Positions 8,217 through 16,965 are shown, counted from the first letter of the stretch. The stretch: DNA of 28,996 nucleotides from Scybalousia_A sp964542225 (GCA_964542225.1 CAZITO010000015.1:1-28996); one strand, 5' to 3'. Made by a program: numbers and translations. The notes: generated by a model from the sequence alone, not told the origin.

Positions 8217-8222
8217 AAGGTA

Positions 8223-8344
8223 GGTTATGATGAGTTGATTATGGGGCGGTAGGGAGTTTTATGAGTTTGTGTGGGGTAAATTACAATTTTGCTTTAGGCT
8301 TTTTTTCTTAACTTATGCTGATTTGTTTTCAACTCATTATAACC
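8223..8344. repeat. Long-range inverted repeat between convergent genes
   Basis: GGTTATGATGAGTTGA (8223-8238) and TCAACTCATTATAACC (8329-8344) are complementary at 15 of 16 positions, the exception being a possible G-U pair, and are separated by 90 bases. The interior carries TTATGGGGCGG (8239-8249), also found at 14390-14400. The element fills the gap between the R-M cassette and the convergent DUF3943 gene. No obvious terminator with a U-tract was found here. Confidence 0.6.
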
Positions 8345-8374
8345 AAAGCCGACTTATGATAATCTATGAAGTTA

Positions 8375-9865
8375 TTACAATCTGTATTTTAAACCTGTTT
8401 TAAATTCAAAAGTATTGCTTTCCACATTTTTGTAGTAGGAATATTCTGTCAATCGCAAATAATATGAGAGTGAAACAATAAAGTCCAAATTTTCTCTGAG
8501 TGTCATCTCTATATTTGGGCTAACAACCAAAAGACGTGCGTTACTTTTATTTCCCTGCACATTTAAATAAAGAGGGTCTATGGATTCTATGTTTTTTATT
8601 TTTTCTATTCCCTTCCAAGTCCAAAGATTATAATAATCGGCAAAAAGCAAAAAGCGACCATATTGAGCAAACTCCACATTGGTTTTCAAATGTACCGCAA
8701 AACCGCTTGCAAGATTGTAATCTCTGTCTATATTGTTAAAATAATCACTTATACTACCACCCAATAAAACTCCGTTGGCATAAAGTTGTCCGCTTAGCAT
8801 ACTGAGGTTGCCTATATCTTTTAAAGAATAGATAAGCCCGACACCAACCGAGGCCGCCTCCGATATACGATAAGGTACCTGAGTAAGTCCGTCTATAACA
8901 GGTTCGGAATCATAATAATTAAAATGTTGGAAAAAACCTATTTGAGATTTTACAGAGGTAGAAGTATTAAGGTCTAAACCATATAATCTACCTACAAAGT
9001 GGGCTTCGGAAATGAGCGGTTGATTTTGAGATAGAGAAAGATTGATTTGTGCCGAAAAATAATCGTAAGGTTTATTGTTATCCGTATTATAAACATCGCC
9101 ATAATCTATTTGAGCCACAAGAAAAGGGTTGCTTTCGCCTCTTACCAAAGAGCCTTTGTCGGCAAGATAGCGCCAACCTCCGCTAAAAGAAAAATCCACA
9201 GGTAAAGAAGAATAATCGTGGTATTTGTAATAGGAGGAAGAGTGTTTAAAGGCTTGTCCGCTGATAATTCTGTTTAAGCCTTTGATAGGACAAATGGCTG
9301 TGGCAAAAAATTCCCTAAAAAACCTTTCCCATCCATACGCAGACTCGTCAATAACAAGATTTGAAAGCCTGTGTGTGATTTCGCCCATGGCAATGCCTCC
9401 GAGTGTGGTGGCAAAAATATCGTTTATGCTCGGCGGTTCTATCTCTCCTGCCATCTCCCACATAAAAGAGCCAAACAAACTAAATGGTGCAGATTGCCAA
9501 AAGTTCAAGCCATTGCTTCTCGCAGCATTGAAGTATAAACCTCCATGGTATGGGTGAAAAAACAGATTGGTAGAAAATTTATCATAATCCCAAACAAAGC
9601 CATTTTGAAAATTGTGTTTAATACTATGAAAACTTATTTGGGCAAATTCAGCGTCAAGCACAAACCTATCAAAACAATTGACAAAAGCATTTATTCCCAC
9701 CACTTCCACAGAGGACAAAAAAATACTGCGAGACAAGGTAGCAGGAGGAATCTCTTTTTTTTGTATGGTAGTATTTTGAACAGAAAGTGTATCAGAGGCT
9801 ATTACATCACAATGAAACCCACAAACAAAGAGCAAAAGAAGTATGGAAATCAAATATTTTTTCAT
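8375..9865 (-). CDS. DUF3943 family outer-membrane protein
   Basis: A 496-aa protein with a clear signal peptide (MKKYLISILLLLFVCGFHC...). The central region, about residues 75-180, has the DUF3943 signature: NLFFHPYHGGLYFNAARSNG, then WEMAGEIEPPSINDIF and TTLGGIAMGEITHRLS. The C-terminal half alternates aromatic and polar residues and ends in an aromatic-rich strand (LKYRL), consistent with an outer-membrane beta-barrel. The molecular function of the family is unknown to me. It starts 17 bases after the preceding surface-repeat gene, which is itself 27 bases after uvrA, so the three are probably co-transcribed. Confidence 0.8.
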   Translation of the reverse strand: MKKYLISILLLLFVCGFHCDVIASDTLSVQNTTIQKKEIPPATLSRSIFLSSVEVVGINAFVNCFDRFVLDAEFAQISFHSIKHNFQNGFVWDYDKFSTNLFFHPYHGGLYFNAARSNGLNFWQSAPFSLFGSFMWEMAGEIEPPSINDIFATTLGGIAMGEITHRLSNLVIDESAYGWERFFREFFATAICPIKGLNRIISGQAFKHSSSYYKYHDYSSLPVDFSFSGGWRYLADKGSLVRGESNPFLVAQIDYGDVYNTDNNKPYDYFSAQINLSLSQNQPLISEAHFVGRLYGLDLNTSTSVKSQIGFFQHFNYYDSEPVIDGLTQVPYRISEAASVGVGLIYSLKDIGNLSMLSGQLYANGVLLGGSISDYFNNIDRDYNLASGFAVHLKTNVEFAQYGRFLLFADYYNLWTWKGIEKIKNIESIDPLYLNVQGNKSNARLLVVSPNIEMTLRENLDFIVSLSYYLRLTEYSYYKNVESNTFEFKTGLKYRL

Positions 9866-9882
9866 AATTATAACCTCATTGT

Positions 9883-10977
9883 TTAAAACAAAACCAAACC
9901 TATTTTTAGAAGAAAGGATTTTCTATAATTTTTGTTGTGTTGATAATAGCGGTCTACACCGTAGCCTGTTCCAACAAAAAAGCCCAAATGCTCAAACCTC
10001 TGATATTCCAAACTAAGATTTGTATTTAAAGAATACAGACGCTCGGGAGTTTCCAAATCGTTTTGTTGAAAAGTTTCTATGTGAGAAAATCCCAAATCGC
10101 CATATATTGCCCATTTTTCGTTAAAAATGTTTTTCCAATAGCCAAGTCTATAAAAAAAAGAGCCTGAAAATTTCTCATCCAATCCCATATAGTGAGTGCC
10201 AAAACCGAGAATATTATAGGTGTTATTGTTTTTGAAACGAGCGGCGAGATTGATTTTTGAGGCATTGCCACCAAAAAACATCATTTGAATACGAGTCAGA
10301 GGGGAAAGGTTGACAAGACCTATTTTTTTTGCTGTATTGTTACGAGAATAATTGAATACCCCTATTTGCACTCCTTTTTGTTGTTCTGTGGAAATATTTA
10401 TCAAGCCTATTTGCAAACCATTAAGAGTATCCGCATAGTTGAAAGGAGAAAACTGAAATCCCTGCATATTGTTTATTGATATGTTGGTAACTCCGGCAAG
10501 TTGCATTCCCTTTTCCACTCCTGCAGAAATATTCTCAATTCCGCAGAGTTGAAACCCTCTTAAAGCACTTGCATTCATATTGTTAAAGGAAGAAATCTGT
10601 ACTCCTTTAGTATGTTTTGCTATGTTGAGAATGGTGGAAAGTTGAAGCCCTGTCATCTTCCCTCCTACAATATTGACAACAGAGGCATATTGCATCCCAC
10701 TCATATTGTTTTGTGTAAAGGCGCCCGCACCGCCCCAATTGACACCTTTGCCGTTTTGTCTAATCCAAGAAGAAACAAGGTTAAAATTAAGTCCATTCAA
10801 ATTATACAAATCGCCAACCAGTCCTACGTTTATATTTGCTTTTCTTTGCTTGTCCATATTGCCTAAGGCGATATTGTAATGCTTTGTTGATATTAAGGTA
10901 TCCTGTTGAGAATAAACACAAATTTCAGACAAAAGTAAGACAATGCAAAACAGCAAACATTTAATTCTACCTACCAT
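9883..10977 (-). CDS. Secreted surface repeat protein (LA_2272-like)
   Basis: A 364-aa protein with an N-terminal signal peptide ending near VYSQ. Residues about 50-215 consist of imperfect repeats of roughly 20 residues with the pattern G-x-Q-(L/I/F)-x-x-(I/F)-x-N, for example TGLQLSTILNIAKHTKGVQI and NGLQIGLINISTEQQKGVQI. This is the pattern of LA_2272-type surface repeat proteins. The last ~130 residues look like beta-barrel strands and end in LKIGLVLF, with the terminal phenylalanine typical of outer-membrane proteins. The likely location is the cell surface or outer membrane; the role is unknown. It lies between uvrA and the DUF3943 gene on the same strand with very short gaps. Confidence 0.65.
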   Translation of the reverse strand: MVGRIKCLLFCIVLLLSEICVYSQQDTLISTKHYNIALGNMDKQRKANINVGLVGDLYNLNGLNFNLVSSWIRQNGKGVNWGGAGAFTQNNMSGMQYASVVNIVGGKMTGLQLSTILNIAKHTKGVQISSFNNMNASALRGFQLCGIENISAGVEKGMQLAGVTNISINNMQGFQFSPFNYADTLNGLQIGLINISTEQQKGVQIGVFNYSRNNTAKKIGLVNLSPLTRIQMMFFGGNASKINLAARFKNNNTYNILGFGTHYMGLDEKFSGSFFYRLGYWKNIFNEKWAIYGDLGFSHIETFQQNDLETPERLYSLNTNLSLEYQRFEHLGFFVGTGYGVDRYYQHNKNYRKSFLLKIGLVLF

Positions 10978-11004
10978 AGACTGAAGATAAATTTTAAAAT
11001 GAGG

Positions 11005-13842
11005 TTAAAACTTTTCTTTAAGAAATTGTGAGGTAGGAGAGTCGGTTTCAAGCATTTGTCTCGGAGTACCTTCAAAAATTATTTTACCTCCATGTTTTCC
11101 TCCTCCGGGTCCCATTTCTATAAGCCAATCTGCTGTTTTGATTATATCCAAATGATGTTCTATTATGATAACCGAATGACCTTTTTCTATCAAAGCATCA
11201 AAACAAGAATTAAGTTTTTGAATATCATCAAAATGCAATCCTGTCGTAGGTTCATCAAAAACAAACAGCGTCGGTTGTAAGTTTTTCTCTTCTTGCAAAT
11301 AGGTTGCCAACTTTATTCTTTGAGCCTCACCACCGGAAAGCGTACTAAGAGACTGTCCCAACGAAAGATAACCCAATCCCACTTTTTGTAAAACGCCTAA
11401 GGTATAAGCAATTTTCTTTACGTTGCCATCTTGCTCGTCATCAAAAAACTCACAAGCCTCATCCACCGTCATATTGAGAACATCGGAAATATTCTTGTCC
11501 TTATATTTGATTTCCAAAGCCTCTTCTTTGTAACGTTTGCCGTGGCAGGCTTCACATTCCAAAGTAACGTCTGCCATAAACTGCATTTTAATATCTATCG
11601 TGCCATCACCTTTGCAAACCTCACACCTGCCGCCACCCTCTACATTGAAAGAAAAGTAACCCATACGAGCCTTACGGAGTTTGGCTAAGGGCTGAGAGGC
11701 AAACAATGCGCGTATATGGTCAAAAATTCCTGTATACAAAGCAGGGTTGCTACGAGAGGAGCGTCCTATTGAGTTTTGGTCAACAACCTGAATATCTTTC
11801 ACAAGGGAAAGCGAACCATGTACGGGCATACAATTAGGTATTTCTTCGCAAGGTATGTCCAAATATTGTCTCAAAGCATTTACCAAAACTTTGTTTATCA
11901 ATGTACTTTTACCGCTTCCGCTTACACCACAAACAACCACTTTGACATTAAGTGGAATTTTGAGAGTTATGCCATTGATATTGTTTTTGCAAACATTGTC
12001 TATTTGTATGTATTCTTTGCTTTTTCTGTCAAATTCAGGTAGAGCGATACATTTCTTCCCGCTCAAATATTGAAGTGTAAGAGATTTTGAGGGCTGTTGA
12101 TTGTCGGTTTCAAATTTGCTTAAATCCTTGGCGTTACACATTTCTTTTAATTGTTGCGAAGAACAAGACAAACAAACCTCACCACCAAAAACACCGGCAC
12201 GAGGCCCTATATCTATAATATAGTCGGCATTTTTTATTACATCCTCATCATGCTCCACCACTATTACCGTATTTCCTTCATCTCTCAGTCCTTTAAGAAC
12301 CTCTATAAGATTGTTTGTGTCAATGGTATGAAGTCCTATTGTAGGCTCATCCAAAATATACATTGAACCGACCAAAGGTGAGCCTATACTTGTGGCAAGC
12401 ACTATTCTTTGAGCCTCACCACCTGAAAGCGTATTGGCTTGACGAGAAAGCGTAATATAGCCCAAGCCTACTTTCAACAAATAATTTAGTCGGGTGTTTA
12501 TCTCTTTAAGCAATCTTTCAGAGGCTTGAATTTCAAACTCATCAAGCGATAAATTGCCAAAAAATTCAGATACTTCTTCAATAGGCATATTCAAAACGTC
12601 TATTAAAGACTTTCCGTTTATTTTGACATAGTTAACATCTTTTCTCAACCTTGAACCATTACACTCTGGACAAATAGTCCTTCCTCTATATTTGGACAAC
12701 ATCACACGATATTGTATCTTGTAGGACTCACTTTTTACTATTTCAAAGAATTGATTTATACCTATTATTCCTCTCTTCTCGTCTCCGTTCCACAGCAAAT
12801 CTTTTTGTTTATCGGTCAGTTCATGGTAAGGCTTGTGTATGGGAAAGATGGTGTTTGCTTTGCTTATAAAATCTCTTTTATAGTTGGACATTACCGCACC
12901 TTTCCAACAATTGACCACGTCATCATAAACGGAAAGATAAGGCTTGGTAATAACAAGTTCCTCGCTGATACCTTCTATATATCCCAAACCATTGCAGACA
13001 GGACAGGCTCCGTATCTGTTGTTGAAAGAAAAGAAATTTTCGGAAGGTTTTACAAATTCCATTCCATCTATTTCAAAACGATTGGAATACTTCTCTTGTC
13101 TTTTATCCTCTTCAGAGTAAATAATGCAAGTGCCATTTGATTCGCTAAAAGCAGTATGAACACTTTCGGCAAGTCTTATTTTTAAACTTTCTTCTTCTCC
13201 TCTTATAGCCAATCTGTCTATGAGCAAGAGTGCTTTATCATATTTTTTTGCTATTATAGATTTTGCCAAAAGGTCTTCTATTTGAAAGATTTCCCCGTCC
13301 AAAAACAAACGAGTATAACCCATTTGTAACAAAGTGTCAAAATTTCGACGCGCATCTTCCGTATCAAAATTTAAAGGGCAGAGAATATAAACTCTTTTAT
13401 CTTTGTAATCGGAAAGTAATATATCCACTATGCTTGAAACCGTGTCCCTTTTTACCTCATTACCCGAAATAGGAGAATAGGTTCTGCCTATTTTGGCATA
13501 AAGCATTTTGAGATATTCATAAATTTCAGTCATGGTTCCGACAGTAGAACGCGGATTGCGATTAATAGTCCTTTGTTGAACGGCTATGGCAGGAGGGAGA
13601 TTCTCTATTTTATCTACAAGTGGCTTTGGCATACGTCCGATAAATTGACGAGCGTACGACGAAAGACTCTCTATGTATCGTCTTTGTCCTTCTGCAAAAA
13701 GGGTGTCAAATGCCAAAGAAGACTTACCGCTTCCGCTAACACCTGTTATAACGATAAGTGAATTTTGAGGTAGGCTTACATTTATGTTTTTTAAGTTATT
13801 TACCCTTATACCCCTTGCTATAATTTGCTCTAATCTTTCCAT
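11005..13842 (-). CDS. uvrA: UvrABC excinuclease subunit A
   Basis: DNA damage-recognition ATPase of nucleotide excision repair. The 945-aa length matches UvrA (about 940). Two ABC ATPase modules are present: Walker A GVSGSGKS at residues 34-41 and again near 638, and two signature motifs LSGGEAQRI with following DEPT(T/I)GLH. Zinc-module cysteines are seen as CPVC near residue 280 and as CEVCKGDGTI plus CEACHGKRY in the second half. The usual first CxxC pair of zinc module 1, about 20 residues before CPVC, is missing (the segment reads FVKPSENFFSFNN). A TAACTTTG element sits only 7 bases before the ATG, implying a leaderless or nearly leaderless mRNA. Probable first gene of a three-gene operon. 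Confidence 0.95.
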   Translation of the reverse strand: MERLEQIIARGIRVNNLKNINVSLPQNSLIVITGVSGSGKSSLAFDTLFAEGQRRYIESLSSYARQFIGRMPKPLVDKIENLPPAIAVQQRTINRNPRSTVGTMTEIYEYLKMLYAKIGRTYSPISGNEVKRDTVSSIVDILLSDYKDKRVYILCPLNFDTEDARRNFDTLLQMGYTRLFLDGEIFQIEDLLAKSIIAKKYDKALLLIDRLAIRGEEESLKIRLAESVHTAFSESNGTCIIYSEEDKRQEKYSNRFEIDGMEFVKPSENFFSFNNRYGACPVCNGLGYIEGISEELVITKPYLSVYDDVVNCWKGAVMSNYKRDFISKANTIFPIHKPYHELTDKQKDLLWNGDEKRGIIGINQFFEIVKSESYKIQYRVMLSKYRGRTICPECNGSRLRKDVNYVKINGKSLIDVLNMPIEEVSEFFGNLSLDEFEIQASERLLKEINTRLNYLLKVGLGYITLSRQANTLSGGEAQRIVLATSIGSPLVGSMYILDEPTIGLHTIDTNNLIEVLKGLRDEGNTVIVVEHDEDVIKNADYIIDIGPRAGVFGGEVCLSCSSQQLKEMCNAKDLSKFETDNQQPSKSLTLQYLSGKKCIALPEFDRKSKEYIQIDNVCKNNINGITLKIPLNVKVVVCGVSGSGKSTLINKVLVNALRQYLDIPCEEIPNCMPVHGSLSLVKDIQVVDQNSIGRSSRSNPALYTGIFDHIRALFASQPLAKLRKARMGYFSFNVEGGGRCEVCKGDGTIDIKMQFMADVTLECEACHGKRYKEEALEIKYKDKNISDVLNMTVDEACEFFDDEQDGNVKKIAYTLGVLQKVGLGYLSLGQSLSTLSGGEAQRIKLATYLQEEKNLQPTLFVFDEPTTGLHFDDIQKLNSCFDALIEKGHSVIIIEHHLDIIKTADWLIEMGPGGGKHGGKIIFEGTPRQMLETDSPTSQFLKEKF

Positions 13843-13849
13843 TGTTTTG

Positions 13850-13857
13850 CAAAGTTA
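13850..13857 (-). promoter_or_regulatory. uvrA promoter -7 element, nearly leaderless
   Basis: On the minus strand TAACTTTG is followed by CAAAACA and then the uvrA ATG. Transcription from it would begin at or within a few bases of the start codon. Confidence 0.6.
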
Positions 13858-13972
13858 GTAGTTTTTTTTAAGATAACGTAATTTAATACTGACTCGGTAT
13901 AAAATACAGGCAAAAAACGGTAAAAACGGTTTACTGATTATCAGTAAGTTACAAAATAAATTTTTACACGCG

Positions 13973-14004
13973 TTTGGTCAGGTCGTAGAATCTTCGTAAC
14001 TTTG
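13973..14004 (+). promoter_or_regulatory. Consensus promoter inside the right repeat
   Basis: TTTG (13973-13976), 20 bases, TAACTTTG (13997-14004) followed by CATA. It would transcribe rightward into the hairpins at 14074-14109 and beyond, away from uvrA and antisense to the downstream side of mutB. The equivalent is conserved at 227-258. Confidence 0.5.
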
Positions 14005-14073
14005 CATAGAGAAATACCCCTATCACAAAATTCCTAATTTTTACCCTTGTAACTACTTGATAATCAGTAAAAA

Positions 14074-14140
14074 CGAAACGGCGTTTTGTTTTATCGAAAC
14101 GCCGTTTCGTCGAAATGAAACGCCGATTCATTTTCGCGAA
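14074..14140 (+). ncRNA. Tandem hairpins downstream of the repeat promoter (candidate small RNA)
   Basis: An RNA started at about 14010 would form a 13-bp perfect stem (CGAAACGGCGTTT 14074-14086 with 14097-14109). A second stem follows immediately, pairing CGAAATGAA with TTCATTTTCG and enclosing ACGCCGA. The structure is conserved in the left repeat copy (122-157). No protein reading frame is plausible. Expression is inferred. Confidence 0.3.
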
Positions 14141-14226
14141 ACGGGCAAAGAAAAAATTTTTCCTTCAAAAAACCTCTCGAAAACGCTGAAAATGACCATT
14201 TTTGCCCTATTTTGACCCCTCGAAAA

Positions 14227-14570
14227 AGGTTAACTCATTGATAATCAATTATAGCACTCCTATTTTTGAACTTTTAGTAACCATCAATTAAATTTTCCGA
14301 AAAAATATTTTTTGGCTCAAATTCACCCTGTTTTCGTAGTGCAAAGCCGCACCCATTGGGTGTTTTATAATGGCAAAGCCGTTACTTTTTTATGGGGCGG
14401 CATAGGTTATTATGAGTTATGATATGTTGGGATAGGGCAAAGGTATCTCCCCAACCGATTGAAACTTTCTTTATTGCTTATACCGAGTTAGTGTTATTTT
14501 GAGGTTTATAACTGCTTATTAAGACTTTGTGTGTGTTGTGTTATAAGACCATTAGTTTTTTTTTGAATAC
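14227..14570. other. Gene-free stretch with small hairpins and degenerate repeats
   Basis: No coding region is seen. Two small plus-strand hairpins occur (CACCC ATT GGGTG near 14350-14363, and AATGGC AAA GCCGTT near 14370-14383 followed by a T-run). TTATGGGGCGG at 14390-14400 is followed by a degenerate ~10-bp tandem pattern around ATAGGTTATT to about 14438, shared with 8221-8270. Confidence 0.5.
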
Positions 14571-14572
14571 AT

Positions 14573-14613
14573 AAAAAAAACAGCATAAATTATCACGTGA
14601 TAATTTATGCTGT
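14573..14613 (-). terminator. Terminator of mutB with a 34-bp perfect palindrome
   Basis: 14580-14613 is a perfect palindrome (17-base halves, left half ACAGCATAAATTATCAC). It is followed on the minus strand by an eight-base U-tract (14573-14580). It begins 23 bases after the mutB stop. Confidence 0.8.
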
Positions 14614-14636
14614 GTTATTATTTAATAGAAATTGTT

Positions 14637-16787
14637 TTACTTTCTTTGTGCCAAAAGTAACTCCATCATCTTTATAGCGGAGTCGGAGATAACCGTTCCT
14701 GGTCCAAATACGGCGGCAACACCGGCATCATACAAAAATTGATAATCTTGTGGAGGAATAACACCGCCGGCTGTTACTATTATATCCTCTCTGCCCAATT
14801 TTTTCAATTCTTCTATAACTTGAGGAATAAGAGTTTTGTGTCCTGCTGCCAATGAAGAAACTCCAAGTATATGAACGTCATTTTCAACCGCTTGTTTTGC
14901 ACACTCGGCTGGAGTTTGGAACAATGGCCCCATATCCACATCAAAACCTATATCAGCATAACCTGTGGCTACAACTTTGGCTCCGCGGTCGTGTCCGTCT
15001 TGTCCCATTTTTGCAACCATTACTCTCGGTCTTCTACCTTCAAGTTTTTCAAATTCTTTAATCATTTCTTGTGCCTTCTTAAATTTGGCACTGTCTTTTG
15101 TTGCTTGACTATACACGCCTGAAATCAAATTTATTTTTGCTTTATATCTACCAAAATATTTTTCACATGCGTCAGAAATTTCGCCCAAGGAAGCACGTTT
15201 TCTTGCACAATCAATAGACATTTCCAACAGGTTGCCTTCACCTGTTTCGGCTACTTTGGACAACTTGCGTAAAGCCTCTTGTACATCTTCTTCGTTACGT
15301 TCTGCTCTAAGTTTTTGCAAACGTTTTATTTGTGCTTCTCTTACAGCGGTATTGTCTATTTCCAAAGTATCTATAGGTGCCTCGTGAGCAAGTCTATACT
15401 TGTTTACTCCAAGTATTGTATCTATGCCTGCGTCTATTCTTGCTTGTTTTCTTGCAGAGGACTCCTCTATACGCATTTTTGGAATACCGCTTTCTATCGC
15501 TGAAGCCATTCCACCGAGTTTTTCAACCTCTTGTATATGAGCCCATGCCTTGTGAGCAATTTCGTGAGTAAGATTTTCCACATAATAACTACCTGCCCAA
15601 GGGTCAAGACTACGACAAATATTGGTTTCTTCTTGCAAATAAATCTGAGTATTTCTTGCTATACGTGCCGAGAAATCAGTAGGCAAAGCAATAGCCTCGT
15701 CTAAAGCATTGGTATGCAAAGATTGAGTATGTCCCAAAGCGGCTCCCATTGCTTCTATACAAGTACGGGCAACGTTGTTGAACGGGTCTTGTTCTGTCAA
15801 AGACCAACCTGAGGTCTGAGAGTGCGTTCTCAAAGCCAAAGATTTAGGATTTTGAGGGTTGAATTGATTAACAATCTTTGCCCACAACATACGAGCGGCA
15901 CGCATTTTGGCAATTTCCATAAAATGATTCATTCCCACTCCCCAGAAGAAAGACAAACGCGGTGCAAATTGGTCAACCGTCATACCTGCGTTTATACCGG
16001 CTCTCAAATACTCCAAACCATCGGCAAGGGTATAAGCCATTTCTATATCTGCCGTTGCACCTGCTTCTTGCATATGATAACCGGAAATAGAAATAGAGTT
16101 AAACTTAGGCATATTTTTGGAAGTGTATTCAAAAATATCTGCAATAATTTTCATGGAAGGTTTTGGTGGATAAATGTATGTATTTCGCACCATAAACTCT
16201 TTGAGAATATCGTTTTGAATAGTGCCGGCAAGTTGGTCTTGTTTAACACCTTGTTCTTCTGCTGCTATGATATAGAAAGCCAAAATAGGCAACACTGCTC
16301 CGTTCATAGTCATGGAAACAGACATTTTGCCCAAATCTATTTGGTTAAACAATATTTTCATATCCAAAATACTATCCACAGCAACTCCGGCTTTACCCAC
16401 ATCACCTACAACTCTTGGATGGTCTGAGTCATAACCTCTATGAGTAGGCAGGTCAAAAGCCACAGAAAGTCCTTTTTGTCCTGCCGCTATATTTCTACGA
16501 TAGAAGGCATTACTTTCCTCTGCCGTTGAAAAGCCTGCATATTGTCTGATTGTCCAAGGACGCATAACATACATTGTACTATAAGGTCCTCTAAGATAAG
16601 GAACGACTCCTGCAGCATAGTTTAAATGCTCCATACCCTCCAAATCTTCTGCTGCATAAACAGGTTTGACCGGTATTTGTTCGGGAGTCATCCAATTTTT
16701 TTCATTGTGAATTTCTTTCTCCCATGTTCTAAAATTTTCATGGCTACTTGCTTTTTTGAAATCCACATTACTAAAATTTGGTCTCAT
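14637..16787 (-). CDS. mutB: Methylmalonyl-CoA mutase large (catalytic) subunit
   Basis: Adenosylcobalamin-dependent enzyme interconverting succinyl-CoA and (R)-methylmalonyl-CoA, used for propionate formation or use. The 716-aa length is standard for MutB/ScpA. The N-terminal TIM-barrel shows conserved stretches RGPYSTMYVMRPWTIRQYAG and SVAFDLPTHRGYDSDHPRV. The C-terminal B12 domain carries DGHDRG with the cobalt-ligand histidine at H599 (D597-x-H599-x-x-G602). All core motifs are intact. A TACTTTTG promoter element lies about 51 bases upstream on the minus strand. In most Bacteroidota the small subunit mutA lies directly upstream; here the upstream region holds only a broken gene and then groEL, so any MutA partner is elsewhere or absent. 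Confidence 0.96.
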   Translation of the reverse strand: MRPNFSNVDFKKASSHENFRTWEKEIHNEKNWMTPEQIPVKPVYAAEDLEGMEHLNYAAGVVPYLRGPYSTMYVMRPWTIRQYAGFSTAEESNAFYRRNIAAGQKGLSVAFDLPTHRGYDSDHPRVVGDVGKAGVAVDSILDMKILFNQIDLGKMSVSMTMNGAVLPILAFYIIAAEEQGVKQDQLAGTIQNDILKEFMVRNTYIYPPKPSMKIIADIFEYTSKNMPKFNSISISGYHMQEAGATADIEMAYTLADGLEYLRAGINAGMTVDQFAPRLSFFWGVGMNHFMEIAKMRAARMLWAKIVNQFNPQNPKSLALRTHSQTSGWSLTEQDPFNNVARTCIEAMGAALGHTQSLHTNALDEAIALPTDFSARIARNTQIYLQEETNICRSLDPWAGSYYVENLTHEIAHKAWAHIQEVEKLGGMASAIESGIPKMRIEESSARKQARIDAGIDTILGVNKYRLAHEAPIDTLEIDNTAVREAQIKRLQKLRAERNEEDVQEALRKLSKVAETGEGNLLEMSIDCARKRASLGEISDACEKYFGRYKAKINLISGVYSQATKDSAKFKKAQEMIKEFEKLEGRRPRVMVAKMGQDGHDRGAKVVATGYADIGFDVDMGPLFQTPAECAKQAVENDVHILGVSSLAAGHKTLIPQVIEELKKLGREDIIVTAGGVIPPQDYQFLYDAGVAAVFGPGTVISDSAIKMMELLLAQRK

Positions 16788-16838
16788 ATTATTAAAGGTG
16801 TTTTATCTTTATTTTTCTCTCTTACATTTTCTAATCTG

Positions 16839-16846
16839 CAAAAGTA
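16839..16846 (-). promoter_or_regulatory. mutB promoter -7 element
   Basis: TACTTTTG followed by CAG on the minus strand fits TAnnTTTG. It lies 51 bases before the mutB start. Confidence 0.5.
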
Positions 16847-16965
16847 AATAAAATTTTATACCTGACCTCTTTTTATTAAGTATTTTTGTAATGTCTGTTT
16901 ATTTTGAAAAGTTGTTGATAACAAAATTTAAGTGAAATATTTTGAGGGTATTAGGGATGTTTTTA

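Larger units (their letters stand above)
13913..14226 (-). repeat. Dispersed ~315-bp repeat, right (inverted) copy
   Basis: Reverse-complement copy of 4-318, about 96% identical by eye. It contains a 17-bp near-palindrome TTACTGATTATCAGTAA at 13931-13947, a TTGATAATCAG motif near 14057, and a hairpin with 13-bp arms (14074-14086 with 14097-14109). A further TTGATAATCAA motif follows at 14239-14249, just outside the matched stretch, and may mark the real end of the element. Read in the direction of the adjacent gene, it stands upstream of uvrA just as the left copy stands upstream of nqrA. Confidence 0.9.
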
